Shown here: one piece after another, positions 9,149-18,305 of the stretch
Position numbering within the stretch: the stretch's first letter is position 1
How the letters are laid out: every line of letters begins with the position of its first letter
DNA from: Methanarcanum sp963640855
GTDB lineage: Archaea > Thermoplasmatota > Thermoplasmata > Methanomassiliicoccales > Methanomethylophilaceae
DNA: 57,516 nt
Assembly: GCA_963640855.1 (NCBI GenBank)
Contig: CAVIAJ010000008.1
Coordinates: 1 to 57,516 of the forward strand
Direction: 5' to 3'
Notes under the pieces: model-generated
Database searches by the model: none
What the model was told of the DNA's origin: nothing
Seen by the model: the letters and a program-made list of their open reading frames with translations, nothing else
Position numbers and translations under genes: made by a program

Positions 9149-9814
9149 ATGAGCAGTATAGACGGGAACAGAGGAGTCCTTATGACAGCAGATGAAGATT
9201 ATTTCGCATTGCTCGACAGAGCGAAAGAACAGTTACCCGAAGTTGCGGAATCGCACGAAAGATTCGTTTTACCCGAACTCGAAGTGCTGCAGGAGGGAAA
9301 GACTACAGTCATAAGGAATTTCATCGATGTTACCGACAAGCTCAGAAGAGAGCCGGAACACGTTCTCCAATACCTCCTCAGGGAATTGGGTACACCCGGT
9401 AACCTCGAAGGACGCAGGGTTGTTCTCAAATCCAAGATCAGCCAGGGGCACATTACGGACAAGATCCAATCATACACGGATACTTTCGTCATCTGTTCCG
9501 AGTGCGGACGTCCCGATACCAAAATGGTGAAGGAAGGCAGGACCCTCGTTCTCGAATGTGAGGCATGCGGTGCACACAGGCCCGTCAATGTCAAGAAGGG
9601 TACCAGAGCCGACACCCACAGCCTCAAAGAGGGAGACATCGTCGAAGTGTTCATAAGCGATGTCGGAAAGAAAGGTGACGGAATCGGAAAGATGATGGAT
9701 TACATCGTCATCGTACCCGGAACCGTTAAAGGTACGACAGTCCACGCGAAGATCACAAACATCTCCGCCAAGACCGCCTTCGGTGCACTGACGACAGAAG
9801 CCGCAACACGCTGA
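9149..9814 (+). CDS. Translation initiation factor aIF2 beta with C-terminal TRAM domain
   Basis: The first ~140 residues are aIF2-beta: a helical start, the TVIRNFIDVTDKLRREPEHV core and a C4 zinc ribbon (CSEC ... CEAC, about residues 117-139). This subunit works with aIF2-gamma and -alpha in bringing Met-tRNAi to the ribosome. Residues from about 158 to 214 form a TRAM RNA-binding domain (SLKEGDIVEVFISDVGKKGDG), a fusion known from some euryarchaea. The ATG at 9149 fits a leaderless transcript from a TATA box at about 9113-9122; an internal ATG at 9182 is the alternative. It is followed seven bases later by the MiaB-like gene, also TRAM-containing. Confidence 0.93.
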   Translation: MSSIDGNRGVLMTADEDYFALLDRAKEQLPEVAESHERFVLPELEVLQEGKTTVIRNFIDVTDKLRREPEHVLQYLLRELGTPGNLEGRRVVLKSKISQGHITDKIQSYTDTFVICSECGRPDTKMVKEGRTLVLECEACGAHRPVNVKKGTRADTHSLKEGDIVEVFISDVGKKGDGIGKMMDYIVIVPGTVKGTTVHAKITNISAKTAFGALTTEAATR

Positions 9815-9821
9815 TGATCTC

Positions 9822-11078
9822 ATGAAATACTTCGTGGAATCGTACGGTTGCACGATGAATTTCGGCGAGGGCGAACAGCTCTCCGAAAAGATGGAGCGCT
9901 TAGGTCATACCAGGGTAGACTCTGCGGAAGAAGCGGACATTGTCATCCTGAATACGTGTACGGTAGTGGAAACTACCGAGAAGAAAATGATACACAGGAT
10001 GGGTGAACTGAAAAAAGAAGGCAAGGAGGTAATCGTTACCGGCTGTATGGCAAAAGTACAGCCGAAGAGAATTTCCATCCGCCTTCCGGAATCTTTGATT
10101 ATTCCTCCGGATCAGTACGATCTTTTCACAGGTAAAGTGGAAAGTGCATTCGGATGTTCCGTACCTGTTGCGGATACAAGACAGAAAACATCCGCCATCC
10201 TGCCTATTGCACAGGGATGTTTAGGTAACTGCTCATACTGTATCACACGTTTTGCCAGAGGAGTGCTGAAAAGTTATCCCGAAGACGAATTGATTGATCA
10301 GTTCAGATCGATGCTCGATTCCGGTGCCAAGGAGATTCTGGTAACAGCTCAAGATACTGCCTGTTACGGCAGAGATACGGGAACGGATCTTCCTTCGTTG
10401 CTGAAGAAATTCCTGGAGTTCGACGGCGATTATAAGATAAGAATCGGGATGATGAATCCCAACAATCTCGATCCGATATTGGACGATCTCATGGATGTTA
10501 TGGAAGACGAAAGAGTCTACAGATTCCTCCATATTCCCGTACAGAGCGGAAGTAACTCCGTATTGGATGATATGAGGAGACATTACACTGTAGACCGTTT
10601 CATGGGTATTGTCAACCGTCTCAGAGAAAGGTACGAAGATATCAGTATCGCTACCGATCTGATTACGGGATTCCCGGGAGAAACCGACAGAGATCATGAA
10701 AAAAGCGTGAAGCTGATCAGAGATCTCCATGCGGATACCGTGAACATCACACGTTTCTCCGTAAGGCCGGGAACTGATGCTGCAACTATGAAGAATCAGA
10801 TTCAGGGTAACGTTTCCAAGGAACGTTCCACCGAACTCACCGAAATGAAGATGGCGGTAGAGGCTGCAGTCAATGAGAGACTCATCGGAAAGAGATACAG
10901 AGTACTTGTGACTGAGAAAGGCAGACCGGGAACAGTTATCGCCAGAAACATCAACTACAGGCCTGTGGGCATCGAAGCGGATCTTGAAATCGGCACCTTC
11001 GTCGATGTGGAAATTACAGGCAGTGCATCCACACATCTTGTCGGTACATTGACTGACGGTCAATTGTTAAATAATTAA
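9822..11078 (+). CDS. MiaB-like tRNA methylthiotransferase (archaeal e-MtaB/CDKAL1 type)
   Basis: The 418-residue protein has the three parts of the family: an N-terminal UPF0004 domain with cluster cysteines (VESYGCTMNFGEGEQLS, LNTCTV, VTGCMAK), a radical SAM domain with QGCLGNCSYC near residue 131, and a C-terminal TRAM domain. It most likely adds a methylthio group to t6A37 of tRNA; archaeal members group with eukaryotic CDKAL1 and use 2-thio-modification chemistry with two [4Fe-4S] clusters. It appears co-transcribed with aIF2-beta. Confidence 0.93.
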   Translation: MKYFVESYGCTMNFGEGEQLSEKMERLGHTRVDSAEEADIVILNTCTVVETTEKKMIHRMGELKKEGKEVIVTGCMAKVQPKRISIRLPESLIIPPDQYDLFTGKVESAFGCSVPVADTRQKTSAILPIAQGCLGNCSYCITRFARGVLKSYPEDELIDQFRSMLDSGAKEILVTAQDTACYGRDTGTDLPSLLKKFLEFDGDYKIRIGMMNPNNLDPILDDLMDVMEDERVYRFLHIPVQSGSNSVLDDMRRHYTVDRFMGIVNRLRERYEDISIATDLITGFPGETDRDHEKSVKLIRDLHADTVNITRFSVRPGTDAATMKNQIQGNVSKERSTELTEMKMAVEAAVNERLIGKRYRVLVTEKGRPGTVIARNINYRPVGIEADLEIGTFVDVEITGSASTHLVGTLTDGQLLNN

Positions 11079-11098
11079 ATCCGATAGGGCAGACCAAT

Positions 11099-11174
11099 AG
11101 TCCCGTGGTGTAGTGGTCAATCATGCCGGCCTTTGGAGCCGGCGACCCCGGTTCGAATCCGGACGGGACTACCA
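11099..11174 (+). tRNA. tRNA-Gln (anticodon TTG)
   Basis: A complete cloverleaf: acceptor AGTCCCG with CGGGACT, discriminator A and encoded CCA; anticodon stem CCGGC/GCCGG with loop CTTTGGA (anticodon TTG); T loop TTCGAAT. It starts 21 bases after the MiaB-like stop codon and may be read through from that gene or use its own promoter. Confidence 0.97.
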
Positions 11175-11388
11175 TAAATTTCTCGGAATTAATATCGGAA
11201 AGGCAGAATGCCGTAAGATCTGCCTGAACAACAAAACAGCAAAGACACTGTTGAATGATTGATAATAATTGAGAAAAGATGTAAATGGCGTTCGATGCTA
11301 CGTTTAGTGCGTGATAAACTACCAAGGAATTGCGGGAAGTACTCGTTTGAGACTTCCTTGCAATGTAAATTCGCTTATATATGTCTGA
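11175..11388 (-). other. 16S rRNA 3' trailer region
   Basis: This stretch lies downstream of the 16S gene on the minus strand and encodes no supportable protein. It holds a hairpin (TTGC..GGAAGT pairing with ACTTCC..GCAA, about 11327-11363), the trailer half of the 16S processing helix at 11289-11302, and an AGGCAGA/TCTGCCT hairpin near 11200-11225 followed by TTT on the minus strand, which may terminate the rRNA transcript. I first considered a separate small RNA; the leader complementarity makes the trailer reading better. Confidence 0.6.
11289..11302 (-). other. Trailer strand of the 16S pre-rRNA processing helix
   Basis: These 14 bases are perfectly complementary, in the minus-strand transcript, to 13011-13024 in the 16S leader. 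Archaeal 16S precursors are excised from such a leader-trailer helix by the bulge-helix-bulge endonuclease. An adjacent AGTGTG/CGCACT pairing can extend the duplex. Confidence 0.75.
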
Positions 11389-11409
11389 GAGTGGGGTTTA
11401 ACCCCACTC
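11389..11409 (-). terminator. Strong hairpin immediately 3' of 16S rRNA
   Basis: GAGTGGGG and CCCCACTC form a perfect eight-base-pair stem with a five-base loop, starting six bases beyond the mature 16S 3' end. It may be a processing or stabilising element; because the transcript seems to continue to the trailer helix, true termination probably lies further on. Confidence 0.5.
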
Positions 11410-11414
11410 TGCGT

Positions 11415-12885
<1,471 letters not shown>

Positions 12886-13140
12886 AAATCAATTTTGACT
12901 ATTCAAACGTCATTTATGATGGATGAAATTGAAACTGGCAGTTTACCACGTTTCACCTACTGTCCCGCTAAACGGCACACTCATTACGATGCTCCGTCTA
13001 ACGGAACATTCGTAGCATCGAACGTCAGAATACAAGAGAACACGCCGTGATTTCGGCGGAGATCTTGATTCTCCATCTTTGCAGCCCGAGACACTCGGTC
13101 TCAGCCGCGCATTTCCGAGTATATCGAAGGAGTATATAAT
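12886..13140 (-). promoter_or_regulatory. 16S rRNA promoter and leader
   Basis: The minus strand carries a TATA box (ATTATATACTC, plus 13130-13140), with a second TATA-like ATATACTC ten bases on, and a leader of roughly 220 bases before the mature 5' end. The leader contains the 14-base processing half at 13011-13024, a CGATGCT/AGCATCG local hairpin that competes with it, and a CGCCG/CGGCG hairpin near 13042-13058. No protein gene is supportable here. Confidence 0.7.
13011..13024 (-). other. Leader strand of the 16S pre-rRNA processing helix
   Basis: These 14 bases pair perfectly with 11289-11302 beyond the 16S 3' end. The same segment can also pair locally with 12988-12994 (CGATGCT/AGCATCG), so the leader could switch between a local hairpin during synthesis and the long-range processing stem once the trailer is made. 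Confidence 0.75.
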
Positions 13141-13402
13141 GGTTTTGGGCCATCATACCCGCCGAGATTACTCGTCTGCTCGGTGCCTCGCACCGCGCAT
13201 TACCCCGTTATGCGCTTCTCTACTTATACTTATCTGTCCGTAAATTTTTCTAGTAGCCGTTTTCCTGAAATTTAGATTCAAAACATCCAAAAATCGTATT
13301 TTTCCGTCGAATTCGCAGTCACGGCCGTCTCCGACGGCCTCCGGTGGCGATCCGCCGGACATTCCGCCGCGGATCCGGCGACATTTCGGCCGGCAGGGTG
13401 AG
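13141..13402. other. Gene-free stretch with a row of hairpins
   Basis: No coding gene is supported. Perfect hairpins follow each other: CGGTGC/GCACCG at 13181-13195, GCGCAT/ATGCGC at 13195-13215, and GGCCGT/ACGGCC at 13323-13339, then a bulged TCC..GGCG/CGCC..GGA stem at 13340-13359 and more GC-rich self-complementary sequence to 13397. The two GC-rich blocks are separated by AT-rich sequence. It lies upstream of both the 16S promoter and the tRNA-Ser promoter; it could be a small RNA or terminators, and I cannot decide. Confidence 0.4.
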
Positions 13403-13438
13403 TGTTTAATATAAGGACAACTTACCGTGGTTTACCTT

Positions 13439-13525
13439 GTGGGGGTGGCCCAGCCTGGTAAGGCGTTAGACTGCTAATCTAATGTCCGTACGGACCCGCG
13501 AGTTCGAATCTCGCCCCCCACGCCA
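13439..13525 (+). tRNA. tRNA-Ser (anticodon GCT)
   Basis: An 87-base type II tRNA with a long variable arm (TGTCCGTACGGACC), acceptor GTGGGGG with CCCCCAC, discriminator G and encoded CCA. The anticodon loop is CTGCTAA (GCT), and the T loop is TTCGAAT. A TATA box (TTTAATATAA, 13405-13414) lies about 25 bases upstream. Confidence 0.97.
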
Positions 13526-13694
13526 TCACAATTATCAAAAATTGAAGAATCCCGCTCCGATGAGCATGAGCTTTCTTTCCGGATTTTCCGCAGCATAAAC
13601 ATAAACAAGAGTGAAACAGCAGAATATCTTACTGTACTCTTCCTTTCTTATTATTATAAAGAAGATATAATATGTAAATTGTTTAAAGGAAGGC

Positions 13695-13711
13695 TGCCGG
13701 CGATGCCGGCA
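13695..13711 (-). terminator. Hairpin after the acidic hypothetical gene
   Basis: TGCCGG, loop CGATG and CCGGCA form a six-base-pair stem ten bases past the stop codon of the minus-strand gene at 13721. On that strand it is followed by pyrimidine-rich CCTTCCTTT, fitting a terminator. The remaining bases back to the tRNA-Ser gene are AT-rich and hold nothing else I can name. Confidence 0.5.
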
Positions 13712-13720
13712 CACCTTCGT

Positions 13721-14542
13721 TCATTCCTTGGGAACGAGCTCCGGGAACTTGTATTCCACCAGATTATCGAGCCTGTCGAGGATATCGTTGTACCTTTGCT
13801 CAAGCTTCTTCTCCTCTTTGTTGAGAGAATTAGTGTAGACCTTGCCGTACTTCGGAGGATCCATTTCGCTGATGATATCGACGATTACCTTCAGATCGGA
13901 TTTCAAAACACCTTCATCTGCAAGATCCAATTTCAAGAAGAGGTCGATGAGCTTGATATCGATCTTTGTAAAGCGGATGATGTCTTCACAGACTTCCTCT
14001 CTGAAGTCTCCTGCAAACTCGCGCTCGATGAACAGATCGATCTTGGAACACTTCATTTCCCTTATCTTCTTCAGAGCGGCGATATTTTCTCCCGAGAATG
14101 CCGGCTGAACAGGTTCGCATTCCTCTTCTTCGGCGGGAATGTTTTCTGCAGCAACTCCGACGGCTTCGGATTCTTCTTCGGGAATGCTCGCAGGAACATC
14201 TTCTATCACGGCAGGCATTTCTTCGGTAACCTTCGCCGCTTCTTCCGCAACAGGTTCTTCGGATACCTCTTCCGAAATACCTCTGAGGCTGTCGAGGAAT
14301 TTCTCATCCTCAATCTCAGATTCCGAAAGTCTCGAAACATAAAGCGGATTCTTTATCGGAGCGGTCTCCGGCAAAGCAACATCATTCAGAAGAGAGTCAA
14401 TCAGATCGACATCCCTGTTTATCATCGTCATCAGATCGAAATACTCATTCCGTCTGCAGATATCGAGACGGATCATACTTGCGTAAAGGGTAATCTCTCC
14501 CAACTTACGCTCTTTTACCGTCTCTAAGCGCACATCCCCCAT
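13721..14542 (-). CDS. Hypothetical protein with acidic linker
   Basis: I do not recognise this 273-residue protein. Residues 1-60 look like a compact helical domain (LDICRRNEYFDLMTMINRD), residues about 75-150 are a low-complexity Glu/Ala/Pro/Val-rich linker, and residues 155-273 are a helical C-terminal domain rich in Asp, Lys and Ile ending LEQRYNDILDRLDNLVEYK, which has coiled-coil character. No signal peptide or membrane segment is visible. The ATG at 14542 follows a TATATAAAC box near 14560-14573, so it is probably leaderless. The two-domain, acidic-linker layout suggests a scaffold or protein-interaction role, but that is only inference. Confidence 0.75.
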   Translation of the reverse strand: MGDVRLETVKERKLGEITLYASMIRLDICRRNEYFDLMTMINRDVDLIDSLLNDVALPETAPIKNPLYVSRLSESEIEDEKFLDSLRGISEEVSEEPVAEEAAKVTEEMPAVIEDVPASIPEEESEAVGVAAENIPAEEEECEPVQPAFSGENIAALKKIREMKCSKIDLFIEREFAGDFREEVCEDIIRFTKIDIKLIDLFLKLDLADEGVLKSDLKVIVDIISEMDPPKYGKVYTNSLNKEEKKLEQRYNDILDRLDNLVEYKFPELVPKE

Positions 14543-14633
14543 ATTTTACGGTTATACTTATTCTGTTTATATATCTGCGGAAAGCGGAGTAAGAATACCG
14601 CTTTCCTTCAGTCCCGTATAATCCGACGGACTA

Positions 14634-15305
14634 ATGTCAAATAATCGAATAACCATCGACGGTACCATGAGATTCCTCGTACTGACAGATCTTCACAGTC
14701 AATCGTCCGCATTCGAATGGATTAACAAATTGGAAACGGAGGATGTAGACGCAGTCCTCTTCCTCGGAGATCTTACCGATCTCGGAACATCCGATGACGG
14801 TGTCGCTTTGATTAAAAAGTTCAGAAAAGAAGTGTATCTCATTCCCGGAAACTGCGACCCCAGAGATCTTCCGGAAAAACTCTCCGGACTTTGTCACAGC
14901 GTTCACGGAAAATCATTCGAAATCGGCGGAATCAGATTCGCTGCATTCGGTGGAAGCAACCCCACCATCTTCAACACACCGTTCGAAACCGCCGAAGATG
15001 AAATCGAATCCGTTCTCGACGGAATCTGCAACGGCATCGATGTGCTCATGACACACGCTCCGTCATACGGAATTCTTGACGAAATTCCCTCCGGACTCCA
15101 CGTCGGCAGCACCGGAATAAAGAAAACCGTCGGGAAATACAAACCGAAAGTCGCACTCTCAGGCCACATCCACGAGGCTGTCGGAATCAAAGAGATCGAC
15201 GGTACAATGTTCATCAACCCCGGTCCCGCCAAAGAAGGCCACGCAGTCATACTGGATATCGACGGCGGGAATGTGAAAGCGGAATCTGTCGGTCCTTCGG
15301 ACTGA
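14634..15305 (+). CDS. Metallophosphoesterase (YfcE/MJ0936-like)
   Basis: The 223-residue protein shows the calcineurin-like phosphoesterase motifs in order: LTDLHSQ (residues 17-23), GDLTD near 45, GNCDPR near 79, THAPS near 141 and SGHIHE near 181. These bind two metal ions and hydrolyse phosphomono- or diesters. The substrate cannot be read from the sequence. The ATG at 14634 is used here; the ATG at 14667, which would begin MRFLVLTDLH, is closer to the family's usual start and may be the true one. Confidence 0.88.
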   Translation: MSNNRITIDGTMRFLVLTDLHSQSSAFEWINKLETEDVDAVLFLGDLTDLGTSDDGVALIKKFRKEVYLIPGNCDPRDLPEKLSGLCHSVHGKSFEIGGIRFAAFGGSNPTIFNTPFETAEDEIESVLDGICNGIDVLMTHAPSYGILDEIPSGLHVGSTGIKKTVGKYKPKVALSGHIHEAVGIKEIDGTMFINPGPAKEGHAVILDIDGGNVKAESVGPSD

Positions 15306-15366
15306 TTTGTTTATAACACGGATGAAAGTTTTATATACAGTTCGATAATAGAGGGTCTCGGTAATC

Positions 15367-15750
15367 ATGGCAATTTGGCAGGGAAAATCCAACAGAAAGC
15401 CCACCGGAGGCAGGCGTGTCCCCAGTGCTAACAAGAGGAAATTCGAAATCGGCAGAGAGAAGCAGTTCACAAAGCTCGGTGCAGAGTCACTGAAGCAGTA
15501 CCGCGGCGCCGGTGGAAATGTCAAGGTTGGTATGCTTGCAGCAGAATATGCAAATGTCGTTGACAAGAACAGCGGCAAGGTCACAAAGATGAAGATCGTC
15601 AATGTCAGTGCAAACCCGGCAGACCCGAACTACATCCAGCGTAACATCCTCAACAAGGGTGCAACAATCGACCTTGAAGGCGGAAGCAAAGCTGTAGTCA
15701 CATCCAGGCCCGGCCAGGATGGAAGTGTTAACGCGATCCTGCTCGCGTAA
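15367..15750 (+). CDS. rps8e: 30S ribosomal protein eS8
   Basis: A 127-residue archaeal/eukaryotic-type small-subunit protein. It has the family start MAIWQGKSNRKPTGGRR, the central IVNVSANPADPNYIQRN and the C-terminal VTSRPGQDGSVNAIL. It is monocistronic or linked to the following srp19. A TTTTATATAC box at 15329-15338 precedes it by about 29 bases. Confidence 0.97.
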   Translation: MAIWQGKSNRKPTGGRRVPSANKRKFEIGREKQFTKLGAESLKQYRGAGGNVKVGMLAAEYANVVDKNSGKVTKMKIVNVSANPADPNYIQRNILNKGATIDLEGGSKAVVTSRPGQDGSVNAILLA

Positions 15751-15791
15751 GCACGCCAAACCTTTTACACTACACTTACTTTCTGATTATT

Positions 15792-16082
15792 ATGGCATAC
15801 GACGACGACAACGCGATTGTGTTATGGCCTGAATATTTCGATATAAACAGGTCACGCGCTGAAGGAAGAAGACTGCCCAAGAGCCTTTGCGTTGAAAATC
15901 CGGATTTGGATATCATCGCCAAAGGCGCAATGATTCTCGATCTTGAGTACAAGATTTTCGAGGACAAATCGTATCCTTCCGACTCCAGTAAGAAGGCGGG
16001 ATGTGTCCGTGTCGAAAAAGGAAAGATGAAAAAGACATCCGTCCTCAGCGGCATCGGAAAGATTCTCGTCGAGAATGCTTGA
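15792..16082 (+). CDS. srp19: Signal recognition particle 19 kDa protein
   Basis: The 96-residue protein binds SRP RNA helices 6 and 8 and prepares the site for SRP54. Family features are the start region VLWPEYFDINRSRAEGRR(L)P and the segment NPDLDIIAKGA, with a lysine-rich tail. It follows rps8e by 41 bases and precedes nnrD. Confidence 0.93.
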   Translation: MAYDDDNAIVLWPEYFDINRSRAEGRRLPKSLCVENPDLDIIAKGAMILDLEYKIFEDKSYPSDSSKKAGCVRVEKGKMKKTSVLSGIGKILVENA

Positions 16083-16114
16083 TACATTTATACTGTCAAC
16101 TGCATTTCCGACCT

Positions 16115-17476
16115 ATGATATCCCCGATTGACTCCGGAATAATGGACATCAACTCCGAATTTCTGGGAGTCAGCGTAAACGATCTTATGGAGAATGCAGG
16201 CAAACAGCTTGCAGACGTTATCTCCGATTTTTATCCCGATAAGAAAGTTCTGTTCGTCTGCGGTACGGGGAACAACGGCGGTGACGGCTTTGTCGCCGCG
16301 AGAATACTTTCCGCAGATGTTGCAATAATCAATCATCCGAAGAGCGAACTTGCAAAAGAGAAATTTCAGAATATTTCCGCCATAACATACTCTGGAGATA
16401 TTATTCAAAAGTATGATTTGATTGTCGACTGCCTCCTCGGCACGGGAATCAAAGGAACCGTTAGAGAAGAGTACGCCGAATGCATCAAAGAGATCAACAA
16501 CTCCGGAAAGAATGTCATTTCGTGCGACATTCCTTCGGGATTGGGAACCGACTGTTCGGTTCGTCCTGAAATGACGGTTACATTCCACGATATTAAAGAA
16601 GGAATGAATGAGAAAACTTGCGGTAAAATCGTTATCGCAGACATAGGAATTCCCGATGAAGCTTACACTTATGTCGGACCGGGAGATATGCTCAGATACC
16701 CCGTACCGAAGAAAGATTCCCATAAAGGACAGAACGGAAAACTGCTGATTGTCGGCGGAGGGCCGTACATCGGTGCGCCTGCAATGTCGGGAATGGCTGC
16801 ATTCCGCGTAGGTGCAGATTTAGTCCGTATCGCAACACCCGATTCTTCATTCACGGAAATATCCTCATTCTGCCCTGTATTCATAATGCACAGAATCAAG
16901 GGAGATCATCTTACCGAAGATTCTGTGGATATGCTGCTGAAACTTGCCGAAAATGCCGATGCGATTCTCATCGGTCCAGGCCTCGGTACCGATCCCGAAA
17001 CAATGAAGGCAGTACGTTCATTCACTTCTCAGTGCACCAAACCGACGGTCATCGATGCAGACGGCATCACCGCAATGGCGGAGAAACCTGTGAAAAAGGA
17101 TGCACCCACAGTCTACACACCCCATCATTCCGAATACAGAAGATTGGTCGGCGATGCAGAACAATCGGATGCTTCTCAGAAACTCAACGCAGTAATTGTT
17201 CTCAAAGGTGCAGAAGATGTCATAACAGACGGTGAAAGAACACGCCGTAACCGCACGGGTACTCCCGCCATGACATCCGGAGGAACAGGAGATGTACTTG
17301 CGGGAATCATCGCGGGACTTCTTTCCAAAGGAATGAATCCCTTCGATGCAGGATGTCTCGGTACATACATCTGCGGAAAAGCAGGTGAAAATGCTTTCAA
17401 AATACACTCTTACGGACTTATGGCAACGGATATCATAGATCATGTTTCCGAAGTTCTCCGTGACGGACTGAAGTGA
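16115..17476 (+). CDS. nnrD: Bifunctional NAD(P)H-hydrate epimerase / ADP-dependent dehydratase
   Basis: The 453-residue enzyme repairs hydrated NAD(P)H. The N-terminal epimerase (NnrE) domain has ENAGKQLADV and VCGTGNNGGDGFVAARIL near residues 30-60; the C-terminal dehydratase (NnrD) domain begins with KDSHKGQNGKLLIVGGG near 200 and has the nucleotide site TSGGTGDVLAGIIAGL near 388. An upstream in-frame ATG inside srp19 is rejected: a TTTATAC box at 16087-16093 sits 25 bases before the ATG at 16115, indicating a leaderless start. Confidence 0.95.
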   Translation: MISPIDSGIMDINSEFLGVSVNDLMENAGKQLADVISDFYPDKKVLFVCGTGNNGGDGFVAARILSADVAIINHPKSELAKEKFQNISAITYSGDIIQKYDLIVDCLLGTGIKGTVREEYAECIKEINNSGKNVISCDIPSGLGTDCSVRPEMTVTFHDIKEGMNEKTCGKIVIADIGIPDEAYTYVGPGDMLRYPVPKKDSHKGQNGKLLIVGGGPYIGAPAMSGMAAFRVGADLVRIATPDSSFTEISSFCPVFIMHRIKGDHLTEDSVDMLLKLAENADAILIGPGLGTDPETMKAVRSFTSQCTKPTVIDADGITAMAEKPVKKDAPTVYTPHHSEYRRLVGDAEQSDASQKLNAVIVLKGAEDVITDGERTRRNRTGTPAMTSGGTGDVLAGIIAGLLSKGMNPFDAGCLGTYICGKAGENAFKIHSYGLMATDIIDHVSEVLRDGLK

Positions 17477-17480
17477 TTTT

Positions 17481-18263
17481 ATGGCAGACATTCAGCCGAT
17501 CTACGGTGTGCCTGCACTGAGAGTAGACGATTCCTTCGTCATTACCGACCTCCACATTGGTGTGGAAGCACATCTGATGAAGAAAGGATTCAATCTCATC
17601 TCAAGAACAGACGATATGCTCAACTGCATTCTGGAGAATTCCGAAGGCTGCGATCATCTGATCATTCTCGGAGATGTGAAAGATTCCGTTCCCGGTTCTT
17701 CGAAACAGGAATACAGAGAAATTCCTGAATTCTTCGAACGTCTGCGTGAAAGATTCTCCAACATAGATTTAGTAAGAGGAAATCACGACACCAATATTGA
17801 GGAATTCTTACCTCCGGGCATAAGAATCAGACCTTCCACGGGTTTCAGGATAAATGATGTCGGATACATACACGGCCACACCTGGCCCAAAGACGATGTG
17901 ATGAAGTGTGACACACTGATTATGGCTCATGAACATCCGGCAGTGATGTTCAGAGACGGTGTCGGAAACCAATCCACGGAACCCTGTTGGGTACGCGGTG
18001 AGTTTGTTTCCGGCGGAGACAGATATACTGAATTTCCGAGAAGATTCATCATTATGCCTGCATTCAACAGAATGCTCGGAGGTTCGCCTGTTAACGTTCA
18101 CAACGGCAAATTCCTCGGGCCTCTTGTAAATGATTCTTATTTGGATCTGAACAATGCACGCATTTTCCTTCTCGACGGCATAGATCTGGGAAGAAGAGAG
18201 GACATAATGGTCAAAGACCGTTATGAAATGAGAAATCTGAAACGCAGTCCGAGAGGCCGGTGA
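17481..18263 (+). CDS. SbcD/Mre11-related archaeal metallophosphoesterase
   Basis: The 260-residue protein belongs to the archaeal group of SbcD-related phosphoesterases. Metal-binding motifs run in order: TDLHIGVE (residues 22-29), GDVKDS near 65, RGNHDTN near 97, and the HGHTWP and AHEHP histidines near 131 and 148. The catalytic partner Rad50-like ATPase is not nearby, and this subgroup usually stands alone. It follows nnrD by four bases, so the two are co-transcribed. Confidence 0.87.
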   Translation: MADIQPIYGVPALRVDDSFVITDLHIGVEAHLMKKGFNLISRTDDMLNCILENSEGCDHLIILGDVKDSVPGSSKQEYREIPEFFERLRERFSNIDLVRGNHDTNIEEFLPPGIRIRPSTGFRINDVGYIHGHTWPKDDVMKCDTLIMAHEHPAVMFRDGVGNQSTEPCWVRGEFVSGGDRYTEFPRRFIIMPAFNRMLGGSPVNVHNGKFLGPLVNDSYLDLNNARIFLLDGIDLGRREDIMVKDRYEMRNLKRSPRGR

Positions 18264-18278
18264 TTTTGTAATAAAGAA

Positions 18279-18298
18279 AAAGGGGCTTTCGCCCCTTT
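18279..18298. terminator. Bidirectional terminator hairpin
   Basis: AAAGGGGC, loop TTTC and GCCCCTTT form a perfect stem between the convergent phosphoesterase and mvhA genes. A-rich and T-rich flanks on either side allow it to terminate both transcripts. Confidence 0.75.
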
Positions 18299-18305
18299 AG
18301 TTTAT

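Noticed and set aside
11014..11325. 103-codon minus-strand frame over tRNA-Gln
   Set aside because: It is antisense to a certain tRNA and lies in the 16S trailer.
11175..11388. Stand-alone small RNA after 16S
   Set aside because: A TATA-like TATATAAG and two hairpins suggested one, but 14-base complementarity to the 16S leader explains the region better as trailer.
13168..13362. 64-codon minus-strand frame upstream of 16S
   Set aside because: It has no promoter-start relation and runs through the hairpin cluster; no family resemblance.
13679..14527. Long plus-strand open frame opposite the acidic hypothetical gene
   Set aside because: It mirrors the minus-strand gene, has low-complexity FRN/FLF runs, and no promoter; the minus-strand gene has a TATA box and sensible composition.
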